DNA of 64,000 nucleotides from Penelope pileata (Eukaryota > Chordata > Aves > Galliformes > Cracidae). Positions within the stretch are counted from its first letter, which is position 1. Every line of letters starts with the position of its first letter. A program made the translations under genes and the position numbers. Of this stretch, positions 13,127-27,109 are shown piece by piece. The stretch is taken from positions 1,663,308 through 1,727,307 of the forward strand of contig WBMW01005650.1 of NCBI GenBank assembly GCA_013396635.1, read 5' to 3'. The notes below the pieces were generated by a model that had not been told where the DNA came from, did not search any database, and was given only the letters and a program-made list of their open reading frames with translations.

Positions 13127-16100
13127 GCAACATTAATTATTGGTATTGATTAAACATTGCATTCACTGGGAAATAAGCTCACACCTTTGCGTTGTGACAG
13201 CCTATATGTGGCTGCTGCATCACATTCTTGTGAAATTTGTTATAAAGTAGTGAATAGAGTATTTTGATTGTTAGGGACCCCAATTCAACTTGTCTTGAGA
13301 TACACATAGCTTTCCTAGCTCCAGGCCAGCAGAGGTGCACGAGTGACCAGCCAGCACCCAGGGCTGTCCGCTCAGGGGAGCACCAGGCAGAAGTTCAGCT
13401 GTACATGAAGCTGAAATGCAGCAATGTGCTTTCAAATCACAGAGCAGCTTTAGAGAAATTAAATACATTATATGTGAAATGAGTAAATAAATCCCAAGAA
13501 ATGGAATTAAGATGAGCATTAATCAGGAGGGTGTTGAGCACAGCATGTGCATGGACCGGTTCATAGGAATCTTGCTAATTGCCTTTCAGAGGCCACTTTA
13601 TCCTATTAAGATTATCCTCAGGAGGCTCAAGACTTGCAGGGCGGGAGAAAGACTGGAAAACCTGGCCACATTTATCATGTTTAGAAACAAACAGAAATTG
13701 ATTTGTATTTACCTTATGAAGCAAAACCTCCGTTATCTTTCTCTCCTGATATTTAATCCTTTTTTTATCCCTAGCAATATAAATAACGAGACACACCAAT
13801 TAAGCTGAGGGTAACCTAAGCAACAAGAGGTAAATACCATGACACCAACTTTAGTAAGCAGTCCATGTAATTTCTCTTGTGCACAAGCATTGATGCAGAT
13901 TACATGACAGTTTTAGACTTACTGCCACGACCAAGCAAGGTATGAATTATGGCAGGTCTGCATGGATTACAGATGATTTGAAGCAAATCAAAGACATTAA
14001 CTTTAATAAGGTGCTTTGTCTCTCTTAAATGTCGCTCTTACTTTCTGTAACAGCAGCCACTAAAAATCAACGATCAGAGACCTCTGCTTGCGACAGAGCT
14101 GTTAACCTCTGGAACTTGATCCAAAAGAGCCCACACAACAGGGCCACAAACCCACCTCGCACATTCCTTCCCTGCAATGCCCAGCACCTGCAGTGCCTCC
14201 ACGTTCCTCCAAAAGTTCCTCAGATCAAAGAGGGCCTAACACTGACAAAGAGCAATGATATATTCAGAATAACAGTTTGGGGTTTTGCTGTTGTTAGTTT
14301 TTCTTTTTTCCTTGAAGTGTTTTTTCTTATCAGAAGAAAAGCCAACAAAATTCTCAATTAAAAAATATTCCGTACTTCTAACTCTACTCCAGTGTCTCCC
14401 TAAAAGCTGTACTCAGAGAATGCAATATCCCATATATTGCTACATATAACGGGACTGCAAGCATTGTGGGGCTAAAATATGACCACAAAAGAGACTGAAA
14501 ATTGAATCAAAATGCTTATTATGCTTTCAATGACAAGGCAATAGCTCAATCTGAATCTCTGCCAGCTCTAAGCAAAGTCAATGAGAATTGTTTCATTGAA
14601 ATGAAACTATATAACTCTGTGAGGACCTAATCATACATGTAATAGTATATTCAAAATTGTAAAGAGTTTCAGCATGACATCTAAAAGCCTATTTTCCTTC
14701 TGGAATTCTGCAATGAAGCTACTGTAAAGAAAAAAAAAGAATCAATACATAATTCAGTATAGAGGAAAGATTATTATAAAGCACTATTAACGTAGCTCAA
14801 AAATTTTGGATAATAAAAATGAAACTCTTCATTGCTTCAGTCATGCCTACTGACTTACACCAAACACACTAATACTGCTTCAGACTACAAAACCTGTTCT
14901 GGATTTCAAAATGGAATCTCTTGTACGGTATAAGCAGTAACACGGTTATTTTGCAGAGGGATCAGGAAGAAGATCTTAAATCTTCTCAAAATAATTTTAA
15001 GTTAAAATTTACTTTTTCTTGATGCTTTCCACGACAAAGCAAAAAAACATTTTTTCACCTAGTTTGACAAACTTACTTTCAGACTTGCACTGTAACTGAT
15101 AATATCCTTCGCAACTCTTGGTCTTCCCGTGAGGCTAGCAGAAATATCTGAGTAAGTGCTGACACACACACCTCAGCACCTCCCTGTCAAAGTTAATCTG
15201 AAATTGATTTTACTTTCCAAAAGGTAAAACAGAACTGCAAGCAGTCAGCTACAAATGGCATTCAACATATCAGTGTTCAGCACTTTTTATAATTCCCGTA
15301 AGATTTCATGAGTAAACCACAGGAGTTTTCTACCAAACCTTTCAATGTTTCAGACCAAAATACAGCCAATAATATTTCTGTTTTTCTTTGGAAAATATAT
15401 TTTTTTCCTTATATCTTTAAGCTCCTGCAATCCTTCTAATTAGATTTCTTTAAACACAAATTTAGGAGGGAAGAACATGGAGCAGTGTATTTGCAATCAT
15501 TACCCAACATTAGACTTTAGCAGAGATCAATTTTGACAGAAGAACTGGCAAATGCTGTTTCTAGTTTCAGCGTGGTAGAAAAGGAACTTGAAATTCAGCT
15601 TAATTAATTAGAAAAAAATATGATTCTGATATTCAAAAATACTTCTTTACAGATTACTTGTTCATCCTACTATTATGATTAGAAAATAATGTATTGATTA
15701 ACATAAATAGAAGAGAAATCCTACTTTAAATCCCTAGTGAAATTATATATTTGATAAAAGGAAATATTTTGACACATTTTAAGTAACACCCACAGCGTTG
15801 TGGGCCACGTTATATTTATCTATCTTACTACACAACATCAAAGCCATCTGGTCACCTACCAGAATAGCATGCTATTCTTGGAAACTAAAATACCCCTTTG
15901 ATTAATACATATCACTAATCAATATTTCAACACCATGACATCACCAGAAAAACTTCAATTCCACGACATTGTGCTGGATAACTGATTCATAGTAGGTTTC
16001 AAGGGAGGATATTTGTTGTTTTCCCACATGAAGTCTCTGAAACACATTTGTGGAAACACGTTCTTACTACGTTCCCTGATACAATGCAAATTGGTCATTA

Positions 16101-17800
16101 TCAGAGTGAAGGTCTTAGGCTTTGTTCTAAAACTTCACCATGTGAGATACCAACCATTCACATCTCTTCCTGTCTTGTAAGATGGCAAGTTCAGGCAACG
16201 AGCCTACATAACCTCCTTTGCTTTTTTGAGCAATACTGTTTTTAACACAGTAAGCCAGATGGCAAATAAATCAGAGTATGACTCCGCTATAATCTATTAA
16301 TGAACAAGAAGCAGATGATGCACAATGAAAGGGATGCTCGCGATCTTTCAAGAGCATCCTTGTTGCTTTTCTCATTTCATAGCAAAACTTAAGTTATTAA
16401 TTTCTCTGCAAAATTCCTATTGTCATTTATCATTAATAATGATCACTGTAGGGCATTCCAGAGAGGATATGCAGCCTTGTGTTCTATGGAAATCAATTGT
16501 CTGACACCATTAGAGCCTTGCAAATAATTTATTTTTGGTTCTGCTGCCAAGCAGGAGATGTTGAGGGAAGGGTTTCCACCAGAACTGAACTCAAAAGAAA
16601 AATCCTTTTTTTTTTTTTGATGAAATGTAGAAGGTTGCTCAATGCAACAGAAAACATCCATTTTGTCAAATAAATGTTGAATTTCTAACAAATGTGGGAA
16701 AAATAAGGAAGCAAAGTTCTAGAATTATAAAATTACAACGTGGAGGAGAAAGAGTGGTTGGTATTCTCCATGTACCCAGCAGCTCCAGTACTCACCAGAA
16801 TCCAGAAAGGCACCATTTGTGCTACTCCCCTTGCCCAAAGCTACTGGAGCATGTAGCGTCCCCTCTCTTTTTACAAGACTCTCGTAACTAGCAATCTATG
16901 TCAGTTCATTTTGCTTGAACCATCTCAGTTGTATCCAATTAACCATTGTAGGAAAAAATTAAAAAGCAAATCAGAGCAGAGATAGTCTAGCACATGGCTG
17001 GAAAATCTGCAAAAAATCCAGAGGCACTTTTTCTCTGCTTGTTGAAACTGATGTTTAAATATTTCCACAGTTTGAAATCATTACACACAAATATTCTCCT
17101 GCACACAAGCAGGTTCCTGTTCCAGTTCCCTGAATACTTATTAAAATATATATAGAAATACCTATTCTAAAATCACTAATGCTTCTCATGGTTTTAATGT
17201 TTTCTTTTTAAAAAGCATTTAAAAAGCATAAGCACTCAGGTGAGCAAGGACTGAAACAGCAGCCTTTCCTCCTGTGGCAAGCTATCACGCTATGGAGTCG
17301 CTCTCTCGTTTAATCCACACATAATTAACCCGTCTAAAGTATAACAGTTTCAACAGAAGGAAGAGGTAACAGAAGGGCAAAGAGGGACGTATGTGTGTAG
17401 TTAAAAGATTTCATTTTCCTGGCCCTATAGCACAAGTAGATCCTAGTAAAATCTCTACTCCTCAGGAAATCCAAGATGAGAGAACACTACACGGGTGCTT
17501 AAGATCTTGAAGATTGTCACAAGCATGTCACAGGAAAATGCAAGGAGATGATGGCGCAGGAAGAAGAGAAGCAGAGGTTTGCTGTTTAGCACGCTATGTT
17601 TGCCTTAATGTTGCTTTGAGAGCTGTACTGAAGTTCTTGCTGTTCCTTTTCTTATCTTTACAATCCAGAAATGCAGGAAGGGCACTCAGTGCCATCCTCA
17701 CCTGTGCACATCTAGCTCTATCCAGTCAGGTCCCATCTACATCAGGCTCTGTGTGTGCTGTCATCCTGCACATCTCACAGCAACTCCCTCCAGCCTTTGG
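13127..17800. other. Intronic, no gene recognised
   Basis: AT-rich unique sequence. An inverted repeat lies at 16332-16359 and a T-run near 16606-16618. A stretch near 14560-14610 has the 'AGTCAATGAGA' flavour of old amniote repeats but could not be assigned. The longest open frames (about 110 codons) are unremarkable. Confidence 0.5.
16332..16359. other. 8-bp perfect inverted repeat
   Basis: GGATGCTC and GAGCATCC are separated by 12 bases, giving a small hairpin. No function can be assigned. Confidence 0.7.
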
Positions 17801-18040
17801 TTGTGCCAAGGGAGGTTTAGATTGGACATTAGGAAGTATTTCTTCATGGAAAGGGTGATCAAGCACTGGAATGGGCTGTCCAGGAAAACAGCGGAGTTCC
17901 CATTCCTGAAGGTATTTCAGAGATGTGAGGATGTGGCACTGAGGGACGTGGGTTCATGACGGGACACAGGAAGTTATGCTGATGGTTGGACTTAGTGATC
18001 CTGAAGGTCTTTTCCAATCTAGATGATTCTATGATTTTTA
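17801..18040 (+). mobile_element. CR1 LINE 3' region, about 240 bp
   Basis: The sequence includes TTAGGAAGTATTTCTTCATG, then the GGGTGATCAAGCACTGGAAT block, and near the end a TTGGACTTAGTGATCCTGAA stretch followed by TTTTCCAATCTAGATGATTC and TATGATTTTTA. Together these match the order of the CR1 ORF2 tail and 3' UTR. The copy is 5'-truncated and moderately diverged. It lies in CDH13 intron 2, opposite in orientation to the gene. Confidence 0.93.
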
Positions 18041-21000
18041 GTAATCTTTTTTGTCTAAACGGACATCTAAAGAGGCTCTTTAATTAACACTGGTAGTCAC
18101 TTTCTCTTTCTGTTGAAATTTGGAGCGCTTATTTCTACCAGGAGACACCTTCCAGATGATTCTCTTCCACCATACTGAACAGGGAATGCCCTATTAAATC
18201 CACACGGACGTTTTCACAAAGGACGAACTAAAAGCAGTGGTTGCTACTGGCTCTTCTGAATCCCCAGCTCTAAGGGCAAGGTGCTATGACAAACCTGGCG
18301 TTAGAGACCAGTACCAGCAGTAAAGCTAGCCAGAGAATGGGATTTTATGCCCTGTAACCCATCATTTCCAATCTGGTTGCATTAAGCCTGGCCTCTGATC
18401 TTACTTAAATATTTATACTTTTATTAAACTATTAAATCTGTCAGTTCTCACGGGGGCAATGCCAGCTGTTATAGCAAGGGCAGTTCTCCCAGCCCAGGGG
18501 CAACTGCTGCTCGTTCCCCCCATATTGGCCTTGGCAGAAGCTCTGCCAGCAGCCTCCAACCTGACCTCCTGAGGCTCTTACTTACACACTGCAGGCACTG
18601 GGGGTGCACCTACTTGTAGGGCTCATCCCTACCCATAGCTTCACTATAAGAGGTAATTTTGAGATAATGTAGAAGTCCAGCAGGTCTCTATTTGTTCAGT
18701 TACCAAAATCCAGTGCCGCTCACAGCTAGGAAGAATGCAAGTCTTGTCAGTTTTAAGCGTGAAAACCAAGCTGCAGCGAGAACAGCCTCCTTCTGTGGAA
18801 ACCGGGCTTCTTGCTGCAGATATGATTCTGAGAATAATTGCTCCAAATTATTTGCTTCAACACAGAAAACATGCACGAGGAAACATATATGAGTTCTCTT
18901 TTGCATGGCTGCCCAGGCAGGAGTCACCTTACAGTTCTGCCATCCCCCAGTCCTTCTGGAAGGGCAAACACTTTGTGTTGTTCTGAAGCTAGAAGAATTT
19001 AAGCACATCGTTACACTGAAATAAATTTCTATATGGAACACATAGGGAACTTAAATTAAATTCCTGCTTAAATATCTTGCTAATCAGAATCTAAGGCAGA
19101 GCAGTGGCACCAGAAAGAGTTAAGCCAAGTGTGTCCAGCACTTGTTCAATTACAAGCAATTTCATTTCAATTAATTATCAGCGCTAACAGCAGTTAGTAT
19201 CATACAATTCTGGGAAATGATGCTGACGTATAAAAACAGTAGTAAGTAGTCAATGACTAATAATTCCAAGAGCATTAAGATTAATAGATTTATTATGCAA
19301 GTGTTAAAGCTTCTATATTTCAGTTCTTCTAACTTTATTGGAGAAGCTATTAAAGACAGAGTGTCTCAAAGAATGCAAGTGCCAGAAGTAATAATCTCAC
19401 TTTCAATAAAGTTTCTTATTTTGATTTACTGTTGACAGAAGCTGCTATTCTATTACGCCATAAAACCCCTGCCTACCTGCATAAGATCTCAGATGCTTCT
19501 CAGAAGACACACCAAATCTTACAGAACTTTTGGAGCGTTCTGTTTTTTTTATTAATCAGCAAAATGAATGCATTCGCCCAGCTGTTAAAGATAATAGTAG
19601 AGAATTTCCCATGACACAAACCTTAGAAACAAACTCTTTGGTTGTACATCACACTGTGCAACTCTCAGAACATCGCTTTCTTTTCTTTAAAAAGAATATT
19701 TTAAAATAGTTTTTTCCTATTTTCTTCTGACTACACAACACTTAAGTTGATTCTCCAGAAATAAAGAACAAGCTGTCAAGCAAAGAGCAAAATAAAAGTG
19801 ACGTAGGCAAGGAAAATAAAAATATTTTAGATCACAAAAGCAACTGCTAATCTTGGCATTCTAGCACCGTCAGATTTGGTTGTTTTTAATGGAACATAAA
19901 AATTTCACTCATTTCAAGTATTCTTATATTTATAGCTTTGATTCAGTTTGACAAAAAGATGCTAAAGTTGATTGAATGATGCTTTAAATGCTGTTAAAGA
20001 CAATGGGAGACCTGGAAAACATTCTTCAGCACCTTTCTGCGATGACAGAGCTATAAAATACGGTGAGCTGTCACACCACAACTCATGGACTAATTTATCC
20101 AGAACTAACCCAAAATACATAACGCATTTGTGACTATTCTGCAGCTGTCAGAGCTGGTCAAAGCTGACATTCTTCTGTGGAGGCCAGTATGGAGTTTCCC
20201 TTTCAGGTTCCAACAGTGTTGTGGCACTGAAGGTCCCACCTAACTCCTGCACAGGCTGCTGTACTGCATTCCTCCTCCCACCCTTTGGGGACTCAGTAGA
20301 AGGAACGAGCACTTAGCCCAGAGCATAACCTCAGCAGTCAGACTGCACACCCCTCCCCAGAACATAAAACAAGGGCAGGAGGTGGAAGAGTGACAAGGAG
20401 ATTCAGGAGTGAGCACCTGAAATTTCCTTCATTGGGACTTCTGCAGAAACAGGCTTTGTTTTCTATTACATCAACATTGCTCATGTGATTTATATAGCAT
20501 CCTTTATTCCGAGCCTGGCAGCAGGACTGCTGTCCCCAGGGTGTGGTAAAACTACAAAAACACTTTTCTGCCAACAGTACAACACTTTTTTTATTTTTTT
20601 ATTTTTTATATTTTGAGGACCAGAAGGTGGGTACAGGGAACCAAACAAACCAACACAGCATTGGTGTTCACGCTACTGCATTTTAATATTTTTCGCTTTA
20701 TAATTCCTTGATTTCTGCCTCCCACTGTATTTGTTCTTTAAAGTTGAAACTATATTTTTGTGTAGGTTGGTGTTAATGTTTTATAGAGGTCAAATTATAG
20801 TGGTCTCCCTACTGTTTTATTGTAGGAGTTGAGAGCTGGCACTGTAATTAAAATTCCAGCTAAATAAAGCCTGCAGGAGTCCTCCATGTAAACCAAGCAA
20901 TTTGGTTTTCTAGAAAACCAGCACACATTTTCTGTTGCCACTTACTTCATTGCCACACAAAAGTTAAATGAAATCCACATGCCTGAACACATTCTACAAA

Positions 21001-21086
21001 CAATCTTCCTTATCAGCATGGTAGGCAGAAAATATAAATAGATTCTAGTTACACAATGAAACAAAAATAAAAATTAAAAAAGCATC

Positions 21087-21105
21087 TTTTTTTTTTTTTT
21101 TTTTT
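21087..21105. repeat. T19 homopolymer
   Basis: Nineteen consecutive T, preceded by an A-rich stretch. It is probably length-polymorphic. Confidence 0.95.
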
Positions 21106-24100
21106 AGTTTTTCTCTTCAGTATTTTGGCAAAAATTGCATGACAGGACAACTCAGTCTATATAAAAACCCAGACCTTGCTGAAAGGTCCATGCCACAGTT
21201 GATGGCAAGAAATATGAGTTGCAAATTTGCTCTTCAGTAAACTAATCCTGAACTCCTGCTAACAGAATGGACCCATGCATCAATTATAGCATCATTTACC
21301 TCAGTCTAACATGTCTTTAGTTTTGGAACTTGCTTGCAAGTGTTTTGCAAATGCTTCAAAGATGCACCAATGGTCACTGCAACTTCAGTGCAGAATTTTT
21401 CTTCTGCTATCCGCTACCTGTAAGCTGCTTCAGTATTGCTTCTGCTCTGCTGCTTTCTTTAAAAGCTCCTCAGTTCTGCTTCAGGTCTCTCCACAGCCTT
21501 GAGAGACAGAAGGTTGCATTCACTTTTATAGAGGAAATGATCCAAGCTATTATAGATAGTGGAGCTCCTTCTAAACAGCAGCATCCCAGATTGCTATGGG
21601 AATCATATTTTAGGCCTTCCCTGTTCTCCTAGTTTTATTTTCCACCAAAAAAAAAAAGATTCTTTTCTAAAGGAATTCAAGATTTTTGTTGAAGATAATC
21701 CTTTTCAGTCAGGCTTTCTTAAGCCAATTTCTTATTTCTAGAAATTCTACCACTTACCATTGTTGATGTTTTTTTTAGCAGGGCTAAGAAGTGACACAAA
21801 CATTTTCTTTAATATTAATTGCACAGAACACGAGAGGCACTTACTCCACATCTACAGCTGTACTTGTCTGCCCACGAAAAGCGATCAGTACAAGACATAC
21901 AAATGTGCACAAAGTCATTCCAAAATGATCAGGGTTTTCAGAATCAACCCAAAAAAAAGTTACTTTCTATTCTCTAGAGAAAAGTTTCAAATGGCTGAGC
22001 CGAACTGAGAACAGAAGACAAAAATCAGGAACATTAGCCTCCAGCTAGAAAAAAAAGCACTCAATCTAATAAATTTCTGAAAGACGTCATGAGTTTACTG
22101 CCAGCATTACTTATTCTCAAAGAGAGATGGAGAGATCACATGCCTCAAGAAAGCTGTGTAAAAAGGAGACATCTATTAAAGCAGACAATAGGCAACGTGT
22201 GCAGACAGATTGCTCTGTCCAGGAAAGACTGCTTTAAATAAGCAAAGGGAAAGAACAACTGCAAGTTGAAGCATGAGTGTAATCACATTTAAAAAGTTAT
22301 AAATTGATTTGGATTAGCAGAGGGAAATCCTAAAAGCTAAAAATTAATTGTGAACTACATCTGCAATTATTTTCAAGAGTACTTGCATTCTTTGAGAAAT
22401 CATTAACTTAAATAAGATTCTGAGTTTAAAGAAAGATTTAACTGCACTTACTCCCATTAATTCTTGCTAAGTGTCCACGCTGAACTTTGAAATGTAATGG
22501 AAAAGGATAGCTGTCTTTTGAACGGTGCTTTTTTAAGATCCTCAAATTAAAAGCTGTCAGAAACACAGTCTGGGAAAATACAAAGCTACTTACAAACTGA
22601 AATGCAGGAACCTCCCAGCACACATACTTCTGTGTTACTTCTGTTTGTCAGATACAAGCAGCTTCCTCCTGATGGACCAGTGCTGAGGGGCTGCAGCTCC
22701 AGGCTGTGCCCAGAAGTCACACAGGGCCCTAACCTGTGTTTACTCAGGAAGATTACCCTGTTAAATTCAGTCAGTGGTGAGCAATTTGCCTCAGACTATT
22801 TGCTTGTTGAGTTTGTCCTACACCAAGAAACCTACGCTACCCTAAAAGATAAAGATTTTAGCCTTCCAGCATGCTCATATGCCTGAATGAGGCTGCCTCT
22901 TGGCCTGCATCGTTTTTCAATTAGGGAGTAATAGTTTAGTTAATCTGATTTTTGTTTTGGAAGTGCCAACTGGAAATGAAGAGAAAAGTCTTCCATTAAA
23001 GCACCTGGGGACATTGTTAATGCAGGGTTTGCACTGCACTGAGCAACATCCTGCTAATACTGAGCAGTTGGCCATTGATTTAGACTATTAGAAGAACAGC
23101 TGGCATGCTTCAGCCAACCAAAGCCTATACATATTTCAGAAAGCATTATCTACAAAACATTATGGTTCCTGGAAAGTCTCCAGAAGAAAAACGACTAATC
23201 TCAAACCAGATAATCTGCTACTTTTGCCATTCTAAATCCAGAACCCACAGGCTACAGCTACTACCTTTCTTTCTAGTTACCTAAAATCTGCCATAATTCA
23301 GTATGAAGAGTCAGTGCTGGTGTATAAAGCTCATTCTAAAACTCAGAGGAGCTTCTGGCACTTTTAAGTATATTGAATTAGTCTGCCACATTGGCTCTGT
23401 ACAAGTCACAGAAAAAAGTCAATCAGAGGAGATGAAAAATTTGATAATTGTATGGATCAGAGTAAATAGAGAGTAATAGTGCAATATCAGCAGCATGAAC
23501 CAGTTGCAGAAAGAGACCATCTGTAAAGTCAAATGGCACAGTAATTGGTGGGAATAGTGAATGTGATAAATCACAGCTCTCACCTGGCCCTCATCTATTT
23601 GTCTGAGAATGAGGAGGGAATATTTTGATGCGAGTGTGATCACCGCTATAATCCATGTACACACCTGATGCTGCAACTCTGATCTCTCCACTGGCATTAC
23701 TCAATTCAAGCAAAAGAAATTTTGAAGGCTTAAACTTCGCTAAACAGCAAAACTACCTTTAAGTATTAATAACAAGCAGACTAATATATTTCCCATCATA
23801 CAGGTAAACAAAGATTTTCAATGTGATTGAGTAGAAAAGTCTTTGCTAAAATCCACAGAATGTAAAAGCACCCAAATGCAAACAGACAAAGCCCTGATCT
23901 TGAAACAGTCCAAGCTCTGAAACATGCAATCTATCACGTAAGGGACAGAAGAGGTCAGCCATTAATTAACATCCAAATTAAAGCTTTTCAAGTAAGGGTC
24001 AAAACTTCCTTTGTTTTGACATTTAAATCACCGACAATGTATTCCCCAGTTTAGTATGCACAGCACACCACCTAACGCCTTTATGTTAATTGCCTCAATT

Positions 24101-24247
24101 TTTCAAGTGTACTATTTGATTTATTGTCAATTAAAAATACCCCCAAAAGCCAAGACTCATGTATGTTAAGCATAAACATGATTAACGTAACACAATTACA
24201 TTTCCACGTTTGATGGGTTTGATTAGGAACTTTCTATCGGCCTGGCA

Positions 24248-24280
24248 TGACAGAGCACTGTCACTACCAGTGACCTGTCA
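24248..24280. other. Nested palindrome in a candidate conserved non-coding stretch
   Basis: Two inverted pairs are nested: outer TGACAG/CTGTCA and inner GTCACT/AGTGAC with a 3-base centre. The surroundings (about 23980-24430) are AT-rich with several TTAAT and ATTAA homeodomain-like cores. A regulatory role is inference only. Confidence 0.35.
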
Positions 24281-27100
24281 GCATTGCCAAAGACAATCTT
24301 GTTGATGAGAAAATCTGATGGTCACAAATATTTCAGAAAGGTAAAACCTGCAGTTACATGCCGCCAATTATCACCTTATCAAGAATGTAAGAATCTTTGT
24401 TATCTTATTTGATTGCAGAAGATGGTCTCAGGTGTGAACTAAAGAGCTACAAAGAAAAACCCAATAATGTCATTGCCTGCTAAAGCAACAGTTATGTGAA
24501 CAGACTCTTCGCTATTTCCAGAGAGTGACTGTGTGAATCCCCTCCCATTACATCAAGGGACCATCTCATTTTAAGAAAGTTGCGAAGGATGAAAAGAACT
24601 GGGCAGATCACAAGCAGACAAGCAATGCCTAGTTGTGTGTTTAGTCATAGACAGAAGGAGGTCTAATGAGGGAAAAAAAAAAAATCCATAGTAGAATCTA
24701 ACAAACAAAATTAAGAAAATGAAAGTGAGTAAAGCTGGAGATTGCTGTGAAGTGAGGCACAGTGAATAAAAAGCAGTTCAGTCTTAACACAATGAGATAA
24801 AAGATACCAGATAGCAACCTGATGCCAGTGAAATTAACAGGAAGACATGCATACACAGCCAGGCTGATATACTCATTACAGACAGCTTATATGTACCTTT
24901 CGATAAGTATCGGTACAAATGTAAATAAGAAAATTCTGTACCCTCACTGAGTTTCTCTTCCTACCAGTAAATGTAAAATATAATTAACACTGCCATATTT
25001 AAAAGTAATAAATACATAAGAATGAGCCATAACCTATATTTAATTACTAGGATGATGCTAGCAATGAAATGTACAATAGGTCCTTGCTTAAATTGAAAAA
25101 TAAAAAAAAGAGAAAGACTTTTATAGCACTTCAGAAAAGAATTAAGAAGCTCCTTGCCTTATCGAGGACTACAAAAGCAATCACTGCTATAGACCTGCTT
25201 TGCATATTCGCTCTATTAATTTACATAGCCCTGGTAAGCCTCACAATCCAACACGACTGCTAAATTACACCACTCCTGGGTAATGGGTATAAAAAGATGC
25301 AAGAGCATGCAAAGTGTATTCAAACAGACAATTAAAAATATCAATTCTGTTGACAGCTAAAATGAAGAAACTGTGCAGAGGTTTAACACTGTTGCATGAA
25401 GGACATACTATTTACAAGTGATTGAATTAACTAGAATCATGCATCGACAGTCTGCCTTTGTTGAACATTACGTATTAGGCCAATTTATTGTCTGCTTATT
25501 AAAATAATTTAATTCCCAAGACTGTTTCCAGGCATTTTCTAGATCTCTTCCTGTTCTTTCCTCCTCTTTACATTAATGAAGGAGTCTTAATTAATGTGCC
25601 AGTTTCACACCAGTGCAGTTTGCTGGCTCACCACAGAGCTCACCATTCAGCATTGCCTTAACCAACTTGTCCTCCAAATGTTCCACAAGACAAGTACAAA
25701 TCAGCAGGAGCTTTGGCCAGCCATGCTACAGTCTCAAAATACAGAAGTAGTCAAAGAATACAGCAAAGGCCATTTGTGTTCAACTTGACACTAATTAATA
25801 TATTTCCTCTTTGTACGGATCTTCAGCACTGCATACTTATTAAATGCATTCCACAAATTTCTACTTTAACAGTGTAGGAATGTTTAAATCTAATCAAACT
25901 ACATTCATCAATGACTGGAAACGATCTTGGGATTAAATTAAAAATTTAAAAGGAAGCAAAATTGCCTAAAGAAATTGCAAGCTTGAAATCTGTCTTCTAA
26001 GCTGAATAATTCTGTATCTCTGAATAGCATTATTTTTTTAATGGTATTTTAAAATTGATGTGCAAACATATTATGCCTTCATCCAAACAAGCATAACAGT
26101 GCACATGCATCAATATGTTCTAATAATATCTGGAGGTAACTGAGATGACGAGTGCGTGCATTTGATGAGTAACTGCTTTGTGTGTCTTGGTTTCACCAGA
26201 CTGCGCTCTGCCTTTTAGGATCAAGATACTGTATTTACATGCTAGTAGTCGTGCTGCATATCTAGAAGTATTCATGGCTTAACAGCAAGCAACCAACCAT
26301 AACTAAAGAACTATTAGTAATAGATATCATGCACTAATGTAGACGTGTTTGGAAGTTATGAAAACTGCATCATTTAATATTGATTTTATTTTTTTAATTT
26401 TTTCAAGACCATTGACCATTGAATAAGGTACTAATGACTTCAAATTTGTGATCCTGAAGTCCCAAAGCCATAGAAATGAACGAACTGTAACACTTGCTTA
26501 TTAAAATATTTGAATCAACTAACACCAGGACTGAAATAATTATATTTTCTTTAGTTAATACTTTGAGCATACAGCACCAATTTGGATTTTATAAATGACA
26601 CCTGGTCATTGGAAATATTACTGAATATTCCATTTGTACAACACACGTAGTAGCAATTTTCTATCACTGATGATCACAAGCTTGATCCTCTGAATTTCAT
26701 GGAAAGTCTTGAAACTACACTAGCTTTGAAACAAGCTTCTAAACCTGGTTTGCAAAGATAAATTAATAGTGAAGTGTTGGTAGGCAAGCCTAAGCAATTT
26801 TCAAGATTACAGGAAGAACTATAAAAATTTCAGAGAAAATTTAGTTTTTGAAAAGTGGATGATTAAGTTTTCACAATATACATATTGTTCTAAATGAATG
26901 TATATGTGGTATTTTGCCATCTCTAATACATGAAGCCAAGTAAAGCCTCTAGAGATACAGGGCTACTGCAGGGGAACACAGACAGAATCATGGCAATATT
27001 CAACTCCCTATGTACAATAAAAAGCTTTCTGATAAATGGCAGAAGTGATATGAATGTATAAGCAATTCTGATTTCTGCACAAGACTAATATATGAAAATA

Positions 27101-27109
27101 ACATACGGT
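27101..27109 (-). other. CDH13: 5' splice site (donor) of CDH13 exon 2
   Basis: On the minus strand the exon ends CTGAACC and is followed by GTATGTTATT. GTATGT is an acceptable donor. The cut after the C leaves phase 1, matching the Leu codon expected at this junction of T-cadherin. Confidence 0.82.

Larger units (their letters stand above)
18041..27097. other. Intronic, no gene recognised
   Basis: AT-rich unique sequence containing the T19 run at 21087-21105 and a possible conserved non-coding stretch at about 23980-24430. Open frames such as 18700-19041 (minus) overlap plus-strand frames and show no recognisable product. Confidence 0.5.
1..27106 (-). other. CDH13: CDH13 intron 2, 5' part (incomplete)
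   Basis: This is downstream of exon 2 in gene orientation. Exon 3, which should continue the prodomain with an acidic-Cys-Lys-Gly motif, was not found in any minus-strand open frame, so the intron extends beyond position 1. It contains two CR1 3' ends on the plus strand (13070 and 17801), a 14-bp tandem duplication and homopolymers. Otherwise it is unique AT-rich sequence. Confidence 0.82.
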
